Position numbers and translations under genes: made by a program
Source of the DNA: Microtetraspora glauca
Lineage (GTDB): Bacteria > Actinomycetota > Actinomycetes > Streptomycetales > Streptomycetaceae
NCBI GenBank assembly: GCA_000721275.1
Contig: JOFO01000010.1
Span: forward strand, 62,001 to 126,000
Direction: 5' to 3'
DNA: 64,000 nucleotides
Shown: piece by piece, positions 51,708-61,491 of the stretch
How positions within the stretch are numbered: the stretch's first letter is position 1
Layout: every line of letters starts with the position of its first letter
The notes under the pieces: model-generated
Told to the model about the DNA's origin: nothing
Databases searched by the model: none
Seen by the model: the letters and a program-made list of their open reading frames with translations, nothing else

Positions 51708-52355
51708 TCAGGCGGAGAGGGAAGGAGCGAGATAGGCGTGGAGGAGCTGCCGGGTCTCGCGGATGAGGGCGGCGTCGCCGTCGGGGTCGGCGCGGAAGGC
51801 GAGGCGGACGAGGGTGTCGGCGGTCTCGACGCCGACGAGGACCTTGCGCCGCAGCGTCTCGTCGGAGGCGCGGCCGAGATGGGCGGCGAGCAGCGCGCAG
51901 ATCCGTTCGGCGACCAGGCCGTTGGGGTCCTCGGCCGTGCCGGTCCCGGGTTCCTCGGCGGCGGGGACGCCGAAGTCGACGAGGGCGAAGCCGGGGACGG
52001 TGCGCTTCATCGCGATGAACTCGTCGAGGACGCCGTCGATCGCGGAGTGCGCGTCGAGGACGGGCGTCCGCTCGAAGCGGGCGGCGATCAGCTCGGCGTA
52101 CCGGTCGAGGTTGCGGTGGGCGAGGGCGGCGACCATGGCCCGTTTGTTGCCGAAGAAGCGGTAGACCGAGCCGATCGGCACCCCGGCGCGGACGGCGACG
52201 GCCCGGGTGCTCAGCTGCTCGTAGCCGGTCTCGTCGAGGAGGCCGGCGCAGGCGTCGAGGATGCGGGCGAGCCGCTCGGCACTGCGCCGCTGGACGGGGG
52301 TGCGGCGGAGCGCGAGCGGCGGGCCGGACGGGCGGGGCTGGGGCACGGGGTCCAT
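51708..52355 (-). CDS. TetR-family regulator
   Basis: A 215-residue regulator. An N-terminal tail of about 20 residues precedes the helix-turn-helix (about 24-70: STRAVAVRAGVPIGSVYRFFGNKRAM). The C-terminal domain resembles the TetR_C group of fatty-acid-type regulators. ATG 52355 is used, with only a weak ribosome site. It is followed by the molybdoenzyme gene 108 bp away in the same direction, with a TetR box between, so it probably controls that gene. Whether it or the TetR at 30442 recognises the three related boxes is open. Confidence 0.85.
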   Translation of the reverse strand: MDPVPQPRPSGPPLALRRTPVQRRSAERLARILDACAGLLDETGYEQLSTRAVAVRAGVPIGSVYRFFGNKRAMVAALAHRNLDRYAELIAARFERTPVLDAHSAIDGVLDEFIAMKRTVPGFALVDFGVPAAEEPGTGTAEDPNGLVAERICALLAAHLGRASDETLRRKVLVGVETADTLVRLAFRADPDGDAALIRETRQLLHAYLAPSLSA

Positions 52356-52419
52356 GATGCCGGTCCGATCCCGTTCAGGCGATGAGCAGTCCGGTGCCGC
52401 CGAGCGTGTACGCGATCAT

Positions 52420-52560
52420 CCGCGCGAACAGCGGGAGTTGGCCGGACGGCCGGGGCGGGCTCCTCCTCGTACAGGCCGGGCAGGATCGCGAGGGTCGTGC
52501 CGGGTTCACCGACGGCGTCGACGGCCCGCTGGAGGTGGCGGAAGCCGTTCCGGACGCGGC
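52420..52560 (-). pseudogene. Possible remnant of a right-handed beta-helix protein gene
   Basis: About 45 codons in one minus-strand frame encode a segment typical of pectin-lyase-like Streptomyces proteins (HLQRAVDAVGEPGTT followed by LPGLYEEEP). There is no start codon, signal peptide or continuation. The neighbouring frame ends in RMIAYTLGGTGLLIA and a stop at 52375. It is most simply a deletion remnant; resemblance is judged by eye only. Confidence 0.35.
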
Positions 52561-52615
52561 GACGCCGCCGTGCGCGGACGGATCCGTCCCGCCTCCCCGT
52601 TGACGGGAGCGGCGC

Positions 52616-52643
52616 GGAATCCTACGGTCATCCATAGGAATCC
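52616..52643. promoter_or_regulatory. Repeat GGAATCCTA-N10-TAGGAATCC upstream of hmgA
   Basis: Nine-base arms form an inverted repeat with one mismatch; at the same time GGAATCC is a direct repeat 21 bp apart (two helical turns). It lies 31-58 bp before the hmgA start, so it probably overlaps the promoter. Confidence 0.5.
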
Positions 52644-52673
52644 TTTCGGGACAGCGCAGGACAGGAGCGGGCG

Positions 52674-53996
52674 ATGACGACCGAGCAGGCCAGGAAGACG
52701 GCCGAGGCGCTCACCTACAGCACCGGATTCGGCAACGAGCACAGCTCGGAGGCGCTCCCCGGCGCCCTGCCGGAGGGCCGCAACTCGCCGCAGCGCGCCC
52801 CGCTCGGGCTCTACGCCGAACAGCTGAGCGGCAGCGCGTTCACCGAGCCGCGGGCGCACAACCGCCGCTCGTGGCTGTACCGGATCCGCCCGTCGGCGGC
52901 CCACCCGCCGTTCACCCTGACCGACCACGGCACGGTGCGCACCGCGCCCTTCGCCGAGACGGTCGCGGACCCGAACCGGCTGCGCTGGGACCCGCTGCCG
53001 GAGCCGGCGCCGGACACCGACTGGCTGGCCGGCCTGTGGACCCTCGGCGGCAACGGCGACGCGGCCCAGCGCACCGGCATGGCCGTGCACCTGTACCACG
53101 CCAACGCCTCCATGGAGCGGGTCTTCGGCAACTCCGACGGCGAGCTGCTGATCGTCCCCGAGCACGGCGGCCTGCTGCTCCGCACCGAACTGGGCCTGCT
53201 GGCCGCCCGCCCCGGCGAGGTCGCGCTGATCCCCCGCGGCGTCCGCTTCCGGGTCGAGCTGCTCGACGAGACCGCGCGCGGGTACGTGTGCGAGAACTAC
53301 GGCGCCCCGTTCCAGCTCCCCGACCTCGGCCCGATCGGCGCCAACGGCCTCGCGAACGCCCGGGACTTCCGCGCCCCGGTCGCCGCCTACGAGGACGTCG
53401 AGGGCCCGGTGCAGGTGGTCAACAAGTTCTGCGGCAACCTCTGGACGGCGACGTACGGCCACTCCCCGCTCGACGTCGTCGCCTGGCACGGCAACCACAC
53501 CCCGTACGTCTACGACCTGCGCCGCTTCAACGTCATCGGGACGATCTCGTACGACCACCCCGACCCGTCCATCTTCACCGTCCTCACCTCGCCGTCCGAC
53601 ACCCCCGGCCTGGCCGGCGTCGACTTCGTCGTCTTCGCGCCGCGCTGGCTGGTGGGCGAGGACACCTTCCGGCCGCCGTACTTCCACCGGAACGTGATGA
53701 GCGAGTACATGGGCCTGATCGAGGGCGCGTACGACGCCAAGACGGCCGGAAAGGGCGGCTTCGTTCCGGGCGGCGGCTCGCTGCACAACATGATGTCCGC
53801 GCACGGCCCCGACCGGGAGACCTTCGACAGGGCGAGCGCGGCCGAGCTGAAGCCGCAGAAGATCGACGACGGCCTGGCCTTCATGTTCGAGACCCGGTGG
53901 CCGGTCACGGCGACCGCGCAGGCGGCCTCCGCCGACCACCTGCAGCGGGGCTACGACGACGTGTGGCAGGGTCTGGAGCGTCATTTCCGGCCGTAG
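52674..53996 (+). CDS. hmgA: Homogentisate 1,2-dioxygenase
   Basis: A 440-residue non-haem iron dioxygenase that opens the ring of homogentisate to maleylacetoacetate in tyrosine/phenylalanine breakdown. Family landmarks include [19 protein letters not shown] at the start, YLYR-type [18 protein letters not shown] and the iron-ligand region around [14 protein letters not shown]. Length is normal. ATG 52674 is preceded by AGGAG. It is followed by a GntR-type regulator 48 bp later. Maleylacetoacetate isomerase and fumarylacetoacetase are not in the window. Confidence 0.95.
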   Translation: MTTEQARKTAEALTYSTGFGNEHSSEALPGALPEGRNSPQRAPLGLYAEQLSGSAFTEPRAHNRRSWLYRIRPSAAHPPFTLTDHGTVRTAPFAETVADPNRLRWDPLPEPAPDTDWLAGLWTLGGNGDAAQRTGMAVHLYHANASMERVFGNSDGELLIVPEHGGLLLRTELGLLAARPGEVALIPRGVRFRVELLDETARGYVCENYGAPFQLPDLGPIGANGLANARDFRAPVAAYEDVEGPVQVVNKFCGNLWTATYGHSPLDVVAWHGNHTPYVYDLRRFNVIGTISYDHPDPSIFTVLTSPSDTPGLAGVDFVVFAPRWLVGEDTFRPPYFHRNVMSEYMGLIEGAYDAKTAGKGGFVPGGGSLHNMMSAHGPDRETFDRASAAELKPQKIDDGLAFMFETRWPVTATAQAASADHLQRGYDDVWQGLERHFRP

Positions 53997-54044
53997 AGTC
54001 CTGTCTCGGCCCCCCGCCCCACCCGTCGTCGTACGGAGAACGCC

Positions 54045-54794
54045 GTGACCGCCTTCGCCCCCGACTCGCTGGTCCTGAACCGCAAGCTCCCGCTGTGGTA
54101 CCAGGTCTCGCAGTCCCTGCGCGCCTCCATACTGGGCCGCACGCCCGACGCCTCGCTGCGGCTGCCCACGGAGGAGCAGCTGGCCGCGCACTACGGCGTC
54201 AGCGTGCTGACGATGCGGCAGGCGCTGAAGGAGCTGGAGGAGGAGGGGCTGATCAGCCGGCACCGGCGGCGCGGCACGTTCATCGAGCCGGGCGCCCGGC
54301 GCTCCAGCCCGCGCCGGCTGCTCGGCTCGATCGACGCGATCGTGGCCCAGCAGTCCGGCGAGCGGACGACGGTCCTCGGCCACGGCCCGGAGCCGGTGCC
54401 CGGCGAACTCGCCGAGCACTTCCCGGACCTGGCCGAGGTCGCCGCCTACCGGCGGCTGCGCCGCGACGGCGAGAGCGGGGAGCCGACGAACTGGGCGGAG
54501 AACGCGGTCCGGCCGGAGTTCGCCGCCGCCATCGACCCGGCGGACCTGGAGCGCTGGCCGATGACGAAGGTGCTCCGGGACGTGGTCGGGGTGCGGATCA
54601 GCCGGATCACCGACACGGTCGAGGCACGCCTCGCCGACCCGGAGACGGCGGAGCTGCTCCAGGTCCCGCTGCTCTCCCCGATCCTCCACTACACCGGCGT
54701 CACCTACGCCGAGGACGGCCGGGTCGTCGACGTGGCCCGCATCCGCTACCGCGGCGACCGCTTCTCCTTCACGGTGACGGTCGAGGCGCACTGA
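54045..54794 (+). CDS. GntR/HutC-family (UTRA) regulator
   Basis: A 249-residue transcription factor. The winged helix at about 15-80 contains LPTEEQLAAHYGVSVLTMRQAL. A UTRA effector domain occupies about 95-245 (VAAYRRLRRDGE through DVARIRYRGDRFSFTVTVE). The GTG at 54045 has GGAGA upstream. It lies 48 bp downstream of hmgA in the same direction, so it may regulate homogentisate or tyrosine catabolism. The effector is unknown. Confidence 0.88.
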   Translation: MTAFAPDSLVLNRKLPLWYQVSQSLRASILGRTPDASLRLPTEEQLAAHYGVSVLTMRQALKELEEEGLISRHRRRGTFIEPGARRSSPRRLLGSIDAIVAQQSGERTTVLGHGPEPVPGELAEHFPDLAEVAAYRRLRRDGESGEPTNWAENAVRPEFAAAIDPADLERWPMTKVLRDVVGVRISRITDTVEARLADPETAELLQVPLLSPILHYTGVTYAEDGRVVDVARIRYRGDRFSFTVTVEAH

Positions 54795-54841
54795 CCCGGC
54801 GGCGGTCCGGGCCCCAGGGAAGCGGCGGCGGTCCGGGCGCA

Positions 54842-54871
54842 CTGACGCCTCCGTTCCGCGCTCGTTAGCAT
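54842..54871 (+). promoter_or_regulatory. Vegetative-type promoter for a leaderless transcript
   Basis: CTGACG (54842-54847) and TAGCAT (54866-54871) are 18 bp apart. The predicted start site falls at about 54878-54879, on the GTG codon of the next gene. Confidence 0.5.
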
Positions 54872-54878
54872 GCGGGGC

Positions 54879-56096
54879 GTGACTCAGGCTTCACGGCGGC
54901 AGGGATTTCCGGTGGACGACGACGCTCCGCTGCTCGACGAGCTGATGCCCTGGTCGGTGGCGCCGCTGCGGTTCGGGCGGGCGTGGATCACGGCGCCCGA
55001 CGTGCGGACGCTGCGGGGCCGGTGGGACCGGCTGGTCGCGGCGGAGGGCGGGGAGCGGGAGGCGCTGTTCCGGCCGTCCCGGGCCCGGACGACGGGCACG
55101 GCGGTGGCGGCGCTGCCGGGGCAGCGGACCGGGACGGGGCGCTTCGCCCGCGAGACCGGGCCCTGCCCCGAGCCGGTGCGGGTGCTGGCCGAGCCCTTCG
55201 ACGAGGAGTGGTTGCTCCCCGACCACCGGCTGATCGACGCCGCCCGCCCCGAACTGTGGCGGGTGGCGGGCGCGCCGCAGCTCTTCGTGGTGGAGCAGGG
55301 GTACGTGCCGGGGGCGGCCGGGCCGCCGCTGGTGGTGACGGGCGCGCTGCCGGAGGGGCGGTCGCCGGCGGGCCGTCCGGGGCGGATCCGTCCGCTCTTC
55401 CGGCGGCCCGGCGGCGTGGAGCCGAACCTGGCGCCGGGGCTGCTCGGGCACCTGCGGGAGCGGTTCGGGCCGGTGGACCCGGTCGCGTGGCTGGCGTGGA
55501 CGGTCGCGGCGGCGGTGCCCTCGCCGGCCGGCTGCCGGGTGCCGCTGCCGGCGGATCCGGAGCGGTGGGCGGCGGGGGTGGCGCTCGGGCGGGAGCTGCT
55601 GGACGTCCAGACGCGGGGTGCGCTGAGCGGGACCCGGCCCCGGCTGCCGGGCGGGCGCCGGCCCTATGTGCGGGCGGCGGTCCCGGCGCGCCCGGAGGTG
55701 CTGGCGTACGACTCCGGCGAGGAGGTGCTGGGCGTCGGCGAGGGCCGGATCTCGCCGGTGCCGGAGGCGGCGTGGGAGTACCGGGTCGGCGGGGTGCGGG
55801 TGCTGGAGCGGTGGTTCGCCCGCAGGACCGCGCCGGCCGAGCCGGGGTCGCTGGAGGCGATCGGCCCGGCGGCCTGGCCGCAGGAGTGGACCTCGGAGCT
55901 GCTCGAACTGATCACCGTACTGGCGCTGCTCGGCGAACGGGAGGCGGAGCGCGCCCCGTTCACGGCGGGGGGCGGTCCGGGCCGTACGGCGCTGCGGGCG
56001 GCGGGGGTGCTGCCGGTGCCGGACCGGGCGCGCCGCCCGGCGTCGGTGCTCGACCACCAGGAGGAGGGCCCGGAGGGCCAGTTCATGCTCCTGTGA
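54879..56096 (+). CDS. Orphan type ISP restriction-enzyme-like specificity domain protein
   Basis: A 405-residue protein matching only the C-terminal specificity part of LlaBIII-type single-chain (type ISP) restriction-modification enzymes. Recognisable pieces are PFDEEWLLPDHRLIDAARPE, a region rich in short beta strands, and VPEAAWEYRVGGVRVLERWF near residues 288-310. The nuclease, translocase and methyltransferase domains are absent, and no partner gene is nearby. It may bind DNA without cutting. The start is taken as GTG 54879 because a promoter places the mRNA start there; ATG 54870 is the alternative. The end overlaps the convergent tetR by 14 bp. Confidence 0.72.
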   Translation: MTQASRRQGFPVDDDAPLLDELMPWSVAPLRFGRAWITAPDVRTLRGRWDRLVAAEGGEREALFRPSRARTTGTAVAALPGQRTGTGRFARETGPCPEPVRVLAEPFDEEWLLPDHRLIDAARPELWRVAGAPQLFVVEQGYVPGAAGPPLVVTGALPEGRSPAGRPGRIRPLFRRPGGVEPNLAPGLLGHLRERFGPVDPVAWLAWTVAAAVPSPAGCRVPLPADPERWAAGVALGRELLDVQTRGALSGTRPRLPGGRRPYVRAAVPARPEVLAYDSGEEVLGVGEGRISPVPEAAWEYRVGGVRVLERWFARRTAPAEPGSLEAIGPAAWPQEWTSELLELITVLALLGEREAERAPFTAGGGPGRTALRAAGVLPVPDRARRPASVLDHQEEGPEGQFMLL

Positions 56097-56844
56097 CGGC
56101 GCCTCCGGCCCCTCCCCCGGGTCGCCCGGCCCCGCTGGGGTCGAAGGAGTCGAGGAGCCGGGCGATGGTCGTCGCGAAGATCTCGTCCGGGTCGGCGGGG
56201 GCGGCCGGCTCGGCGAGGAGCGCGGCGAGGTGCGGGTACCGGCCGGTCGCGACCTGGCTCATGAGGTAGGCGCCGCGCACGGCCTGTTCCTCCGCCTCGG
56301 ACCAGGGCAGGCCGCGGGCGCGTTCGGCGATGGCCTGCTCGTTGCGGACGGTCGCCATGACGGTGCCGTTGACCATCGCGATGAGCTGCATCTTGAGGCC
56401 GGCGGGCTGGTCGAGCGGCGCGAGGCAGCCGAGGCACCACTCCAGGTACCGCAGGGCGTTCGGGCTGAAGCCGTAGGCGGTGGTCATGATCCGGGTGAGC
56501 CAGGGGTGCCGGTACATGATCGCGCGGGTCTGGTGGGCGAGGCCGGTCAGGTCGGCGCGCCAGTCGCCGCTGGGCCGCTCGGGGAACACGTACTCGGCGC
56601 TCACCGCGTCGACCATCAGCTCGTACAGGTCCTCCTTGCGGGGGACGTAGTTGTACAGCGACATCGTGCCGCAGCCGAGCTCGGCGGCGATCCGCCGCAT
56701 GGAGAGGGCGTCGATGCCGTCGGCGTCGGCGAGGCGGACGGCGGCGTCGACCACGTCCTGCCTGCTGAAGGCAGGTTTGGGGCCGCGGCCCGCGCGCTCG
56801 GGGCGCGTCCAGATCACTTCGGGTTCGGCCGCTCGGCCCGCCAT
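56083..56844 (-). CDS. TetR-family regulator of the ABC exporter
   Basis: A 253-residue TetR with the longer TetR_C_1 (tetracycline-repressor-like) ligand domain. The helix-turn-helix at about 28-72 has LSMRRIAAELGCGTMSLYNYVPRKEDL. It is divergent from a two-gene ABC exporter, a classic drug-sensing layout. A perfect 17-bp palindrome lies 27-43 bp before its start, and a related site overlaps the exporter start. ATG 56844 gives the natural N-terminus. Confidence 0.9.
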   Translation of the reverse strand: MAGRAAEPEVIWTRPERAGRGPKPAFSRQDVVDAAVRLADADGIDALSMRRIAAELGCGTMSLYNYVPRKEDLYELMVDAVSAEYVFPERPSGDWRADLTGLAHQTRAIMYRHPWLTRIMTTAYGFSPNALRYLEWCLGCLAPLDQPAGLKMQLIAMVNGTVMATVRNEQAIAERARGLPWSEAEEQAVRGAYLMSQVATGRYPHLAALLAEPAAPADPDEIFATTIARLLDSFDPSGAGRPGGGAGGAVTGA

Positions 56845-56870
56845 CTCATCACCTCGCCCTCCATCGTAGT

Positions 56871-56887
56871 TACGTACGCCGTACGTA
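56871..56887. promoter_or_regulatory. Perfect palindrome TACGTACG-C-CGTACGTA
   Basis: 8-1-8 inverted repeat in the divergent tetR/ABC promoter region, placed over the -35 region of the ABC genes. It is the probable TetR operator. Confidence 0.75.
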
Positions 56888-56905
56888 GTGCGGTACGGTC
56901 ACGCC

Positions 56906-57840
<935 letters not shown>

Positions 57841-57844
<4 letters not shown>

Positions 57845-58617
57845 ACGCCCTCGCCCTCGAAGGGGCCGCCCTGGTCGGCCGCAACCTGCGGCGGATCCGG
57901 CACGCCCCGGCGATCACCGTGATGACCCAGACGACGCCCGTCGTCTTCCTGCTCTTCTTCGGGTACGTCCTCGCCGGCGCCCTCGCCATGCCCGGCGCCG
58001 AGTACCGCTCCCAGCTCGTGCCGGGCCTGCTGGTGGCGACCGCCGCCGGAGGGCTGATGACCGGCATGTTCCAGGCCGCGCAGGACACCCACCGGGGCGT
58101 CACCGACCGGTTCCTGACGCTCCCGGTCCGACGGGCCGCCGTGCCGCTCGCCCAGGCCGTCGCCGACCTCCTGGTCTGCGCCGTCGGCACGGTCCCGCTG
58201 GTCCTGGCGGGGCTCGCCATGGGCTGGCGGATCGAGGGCGGCGCGCTCGACGCCCTCGCCGCCTTCGGCCTGCTGCTGCTCTTCCGCTCGGCCGCCACCT
58301 GGGCGGGGATCCTGCTGGGCCTCGCCTCGAAGAGCGAGGAGGCGGCGGGCCAGCTCGGCAGCGCGACCTTCATGCTGCCGCTGCTCTCGAACGCGTACCT
58401 CCCGACCGACGGGATGCCCGGCTGGCTGCGGACCCTCGCCGAGTGGAACCCGGTCTCTGCCGTCACGACCGCCCTGCGCGTCCTCTTCGGCAACGCCCCC
58501 GTGCCGGAGGGCGCCGCCTGGCCGGTCGCCCACCCGGTGGCGGGCACGCTGCTGTGGTCCCTCGGCCTGATCGCGGTCCTCGCGCCGCTCGCCGTCCGCC
58601 GGTACGGGCGCCGCTGA
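57841..58617 (+). CDS. ABC-2 type permease, drug exporter (DrrB-like)
   Basis: A 258-residue integral membrane protein with six hydrophobic helices of the ABC-2 type. The segments VPGLLVATAAGGLMTGMF, DRFLTLPVRRAAV and the late AEWNPVSAVTTALR are typical. The GTG start is coupled to the ATPase gene. Together they form a full dimeric exporter. A hairpin follows the gene. Confidence 0.92.
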
Positions 58618-58671
58618 GCCGGCCGGGGAGGCGGTGCGGCGCCCGGACGCGGCCGGCCGCGGGTACGACGA

Positions 58672-58703
58672 AGCGCCGGACGGGCGGGGACGCGTCCGGC
58701 GCT
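58672..58703. terminator. Hairpin terminator between convergent genes
   Basis: An 11-bp perfect stem (58672-58682 with 58693-58703) with a 10-nt loop. Confidence 0.7.
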
Positions 58704-58729
58704 CTCGGCGTGCGGGTGGGCGGCTGAGA

Positions 58730-59002
58730 CTAGTGGTGGGCGCCGAACAGGGTGCGGCGCAGACGGCGGAGCGGGGCGAAGAGCGAGACCCGCGTCCGGC
58801 CGACGTGCGGGCTCTGGACCGGCGCCTCGTGGCGACGGGTCGTCAGCTCCCGCATCAGCAGGGTCGCCTCGGCCACCTCGCGCTGGGGCACGGCGGGACC
58901 GCCGAGCACCGCGAGATGGCGGTCGAGGCGCGAACTGGTCGCGCTGCTCCCGCAGGTGATGGCAGGCACACGCGGCCTGCTCCGCATCGTTATCTGTTCC
59001 AT
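58730..59002 (-). CDS. Hypothetical small basic protein
   Basis: A 90-residue protein beginning MEQITMRSRPRVPAIT, not recognised. It is basic, with one cysteine (about residue 17), a Ser/Arg-rich segment, a possible helix (REVAEATLLMRELTTRRH) and a basic C-terminus (LRRLRRTLFGAHH). ATG 59002 has GGGGAG upstream, which supports translation. Longer readings upstream look like non-coding sequence. It stands alone, facing away from the pseudokinase gene. Confidence 0.65.
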   Translation of the reverse strand: MEQITMRSRPRVPAITCGSSATSSRLDRHLAVLGGPAVPQREVAEATLLMRELTTRRHEAPVQSPHVGRTRVSLFAPLRRLRRTLFGAHH

Positions 59003-59299
59003 GTCACTCCCCACCCGTACGAGGGCACTCGGCCCGGGCAGGTTAACCCTATCGCCCCACAGTGACACGCGTGTATCCCGCCGACGGGATTCACGGCACT
59101 CGTACGGGGGTTGCCGGTCACTCTCCGAATCCATCTGATTCCAGGTCGAGTTGGACAGCATTCGAACACCTGCCGAACCGTCACGAACCCTCCCGGGCCC
59201 CGGCCGGCCGCACGCCCGCCCGTCACCCGGTGTGATCTACGCCACCGGGGGCCGTCCGGGTGGGTCGCCACCCGGCGGGGGCGCGGCTACCGTGGGCCC

Positions 59300-60310
59300 A
59301 TGACGCTGATCGCGGGCCGTTACCGGCTGCTCGACGCCCTCGCGGAGGGCACGGCGGGGATCGTCTGGCGCGCCCGGGACGAGGCGCTCGGCCGCGAGGT
59401 GGCGGTCAAGGAGGTGCACGCCCCGCCGGGGACGCCGGAGGAGGCGGAACGGCTGCTGTACGCGCGCGTGGAGCGCGAGGCGCGGGCCGCGCGGGCGATC
59501 GAGGGCCCCGGTGTGGCCGAGGTGTACGACGTGGCCGTGGAGCACGGCCGGCCCTGGATCGTGATGGAGCTGGTCCGGGGGCTGACGCTGGCGGAGACCC
59601 TGGAGGCGGACGGGCCGCTGCCGGACCGGGAGGCCGCGCGGGTGGCGCTCGGGGTGCTGGCGGCGCTGCGGGCGGCCCGGGAGGCCGGCGTCCCCTACCG
59701 CGCACTGGGCCCGGACCGGGTGCTGCTGGCGAACGACGGGCGGGTGGTCGTGACCGGCGTGGCCACGGGGACTTCGGCGCGGGACGCCGCGCCGGACGCG
59801 CCGCCGCCGGGCCCCGCCGAGGACGCGCGGTCGCTGGGCGCGCTGCTGTCCGGCATGGTCGCCGATCCGGACTCGGGGCCGCTGGCGCCGGTGGCCGCGG
59901 GGCTCGCGGACCCGGACGCGGGGGTGCGCGCCGGGGCCGTACGGGAGCTGGAGCGGGTGGCGGGGGCCGGGGAGCGCCCGCGCGGGGACGTGCGGGCGGA
60001 CGGGGAGCCGGAGCGCGGGGTCGCACGCCCGGAGGATCGGGAGCACGAGGGACGGGGTGGTGTGCGCGGGGCGCGCGCGGAGGAGCGCGCGGGCGCCGGT
60101 GCGCGTCGGCGGGGGCCCGGCCGGCGGGCGGTGATCGCGGCCGGGGTCGCCGGGCTGCTGGTCATCGTGGCGGCGCTGGTCTGGCAGGCCGTCAGGGACG
60201 GCGACCGGGGCGCCGGTCCGGGCGGGGGCGGGGTGTCGGGCACCGCTCCCGCCGTTCCCGGCGCCGCGGGTGCGGCGGACGGGGGAGCCGCCGCTACGCC
60301 GCGTTCCTGA
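59300..60310 (+). CDS. Membrane-anchored protein pseudokinase
   Basis: A 336-residue protein with an N-terminal Ser/Thr-kinase fold (about 1-235) and one membrane helix (about 275-296, VIAAGVAGLLVIVAALVW), then a short Gly/Ala-rich exterior. The ATP-site Lys37 (VAVKEV) is kept. The catalytic loop reads YRALGP at 133-138 in place of HRDLKP, and DFG is replaced by TGV in VVVTGVATG, so base and metal residues are missing. Catalysis is very unlikely. A role in sensing or scaffolding at the membrane, as for MviN-type pseudokinase domains, is an inference. ATG 59300 is used. It overlaps the lipase gene by 17 bp. Confidence 0.82.
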   Translation: MTLIAGRYRLLDALAEGTAGIVWRARDEALGREVAVKEVHAPPGTPEEAERLLYARVEREARAARAIEGPGVAEVYDVAVEHGRPWIVMELVRGLTLAETLEADGPLPDREAARVALGVLAALRAAREAGVPYRALGPDRVLLANDGRVVVTGVATGTSARDAAPDAPPPGPAEDARSLGALLSGMVADPDSGPLAPVAAGLADPDAGVRAGAVRELERVAGAGERPRGDVRADGEPERGVARPEDREHEGRGGVRGARAEERAGAGARRRGPGRRAVIAAGVAGLLVIVAALVWQAVRDGDRGAGPGGGGVSGTAPAVPGAAGAADGGAAATPRS

Positions 60311-61100
60311 AGGTGGGCAGGTAGCCGCCCGACTGGCCGGCGGCGGTGGGGTGGTAGGACTCGCCGATGTTCAGCCAGTTGACGCTGTGCAGCCAGCTGG
60401 AGGACGAGCAGATCTCGTGGCCGGTGAAGGCCGGGACGACGCTGGCGTAGGCGAAGCCGTGGTCGGCGGCGCGCTTGGCGATGGCGGCGTTGAGGTGGTC
60501 GGCGGCGCCGTTGATGGCGGAGCGCTCGGTCTCGCTGAGGCCGGCCACGCAGCTGCCGTTGAGCTGGTAGAAGCGCGGGTAGCCGAGGACGACGACGCGG
60601 GCGGCGGGGGCCTTGGCGCGAATGGCGTTGTACGTCGCGTCGAGGCGGGCGGGGAGGGTCGAGTCCACGTACGCCTTGGCCTGGTTCACCCGGTTGACGC
60701 AGGTGCTCTCCGACTGCAGCACACAGGTCGTCATGACGTCGGCGAAGCCGGCGTCGTTGCCGCCCACGGTGAGGGAGACGAGGTCGGTGGCGGAGGAGAG
60801 CGGGGCGAGCTGCTTGGTGGTGACGTCGGTGGTGACGGCGCCGGAGCAGGCGGTGAAGGCGAAGGAGGAGGGGGCGTTGGCGTTGGCCCAGAGGCGGGGG
60901 TACGCCTTGGTGGAGCGCTTGCAGTCGCCGCTGGCGCTGTCGTAGCTGCCGGCGCCGACGCCGGAGGAGTACGAGTCGCCGAGCGCCACGTAGTCGAGGG
61001 CGGCGCTCTCGGCGGCCTGCGCGGCACCCGCGCCGGTCAGGGCGAGGACGGAACCGAGCAGGAGCGAGGACGCGAAGGCCGCGATGCGCGACAGTTTCAT
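60294..61100 (-). CDS. Secreted SGNH/GDSL lipase-esterase (SCO1725 type)
   Basis: A 268-residue extracellular esterase. A signal peptide (about 1-29, ending AAQAA) precedes the block-I motif ALGDSYSSG with nucleophile Ser43. Block III is VGGNDAGF, and the catalytic histidine His250 lies in ESYHPTAAG. No Asp-x-x-His is present, as in streptomycete esterases that use a Ser-His dyad. Six cysteines can form three disulfides. ATG 61100 follows GGGAGG. It resembles, from memory, the crystallised S. coelicolor lipase SCO1725. Confidence 0.92.
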   Translation of the reverse strand: MKLSRIAAFASSLLLGSVLALTGAGAAQAAESAALDYVALGDSYSSGVGAGSYDSASGDCKRSTKAYPRLWANANAPSSFAFTACSGAVTTDVTTKQLAPLSSATDLVSLTVGGNDAGFADVMTTCVLQSESTCVNRVNQAKAYVDSTLPARLDATYNAIRAKAPAARVVVLGYPRFYQLNGSCVAGLSETERSAINGAADHLNAAIAKRAADHGFAYASVVPAFTGHEICSSSSWLHSVNWLNIGESYHPTAAGQSGGYLPTFRNAA

Positions 61101-61341
61101 GGAACCTCCCTGAGGCAGGATCTCTGCGCTACCAGGAAGTAGCATCGGATCGACCGCACCGGAAGTGTTCATGTCAAAGTTGCCGCCGGGAAGCCGGTGA
61201 AGCTGCCTCATCCAGCGGCCCTTTTCGGCCACCCGAGGAACCGGAAGTTCCTGTCCCGCTTTCTGGTCGAACGGGATCGCGACCCCAGCGCCCGACCGTG
61301 CACAGGAGTACGACGCTCCCCCACTGTTCCCACAACGAAAA

Positions 61342-61358
61342 CGGATTGATCAAATCCG
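61342..61358. promoter_or_regulatory. Perfect palindrome CGGATT-GATCA-AATCCG
   Basis: 6-5-6 inverted repeat in the AT-richer half of the region between the lipase and glycosyltransferase genes. Candidate operator. Confidence 0.45.
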
Positions 61359-61491
61359 ATCGACTGGACGGTACTTTCAGGCGTCGATCGTTCGCCAAAG
61401 TGCCAGAAACCGGGCCGTACAAGCGGGACTTGCCATACAGTCCCATTCATCAATACCGTCGTACATCTCACCCGCATCGGTTCACCGGCAA

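Larger units (their letters stand above)
52356..52673. other. 318-bp intergenic region with a probable gene remnant and the hmgA promoter
   Basis: No intact gene is seen. On the minus strand, about 52440-52545, one frame reads GFRHLQRAVDAVGEPGTTLA then ILPGLYEEEP, which looks like the start of a secreted beta-helix repeat protein. It breaks into other frames on both sides. The right end holds the hmgA leader and a GGAATCCTA/TAGGAATCC repeat. Confidence 0.5.

Noticed and set aside
61174..61446. 90-codon minus-strand reading frame in the lipase/glycosyltransferase interval
   Set aside because: No ribosome site, no streptomycete codon bias, and it runs through palindromes; more likely regulatory DNA.
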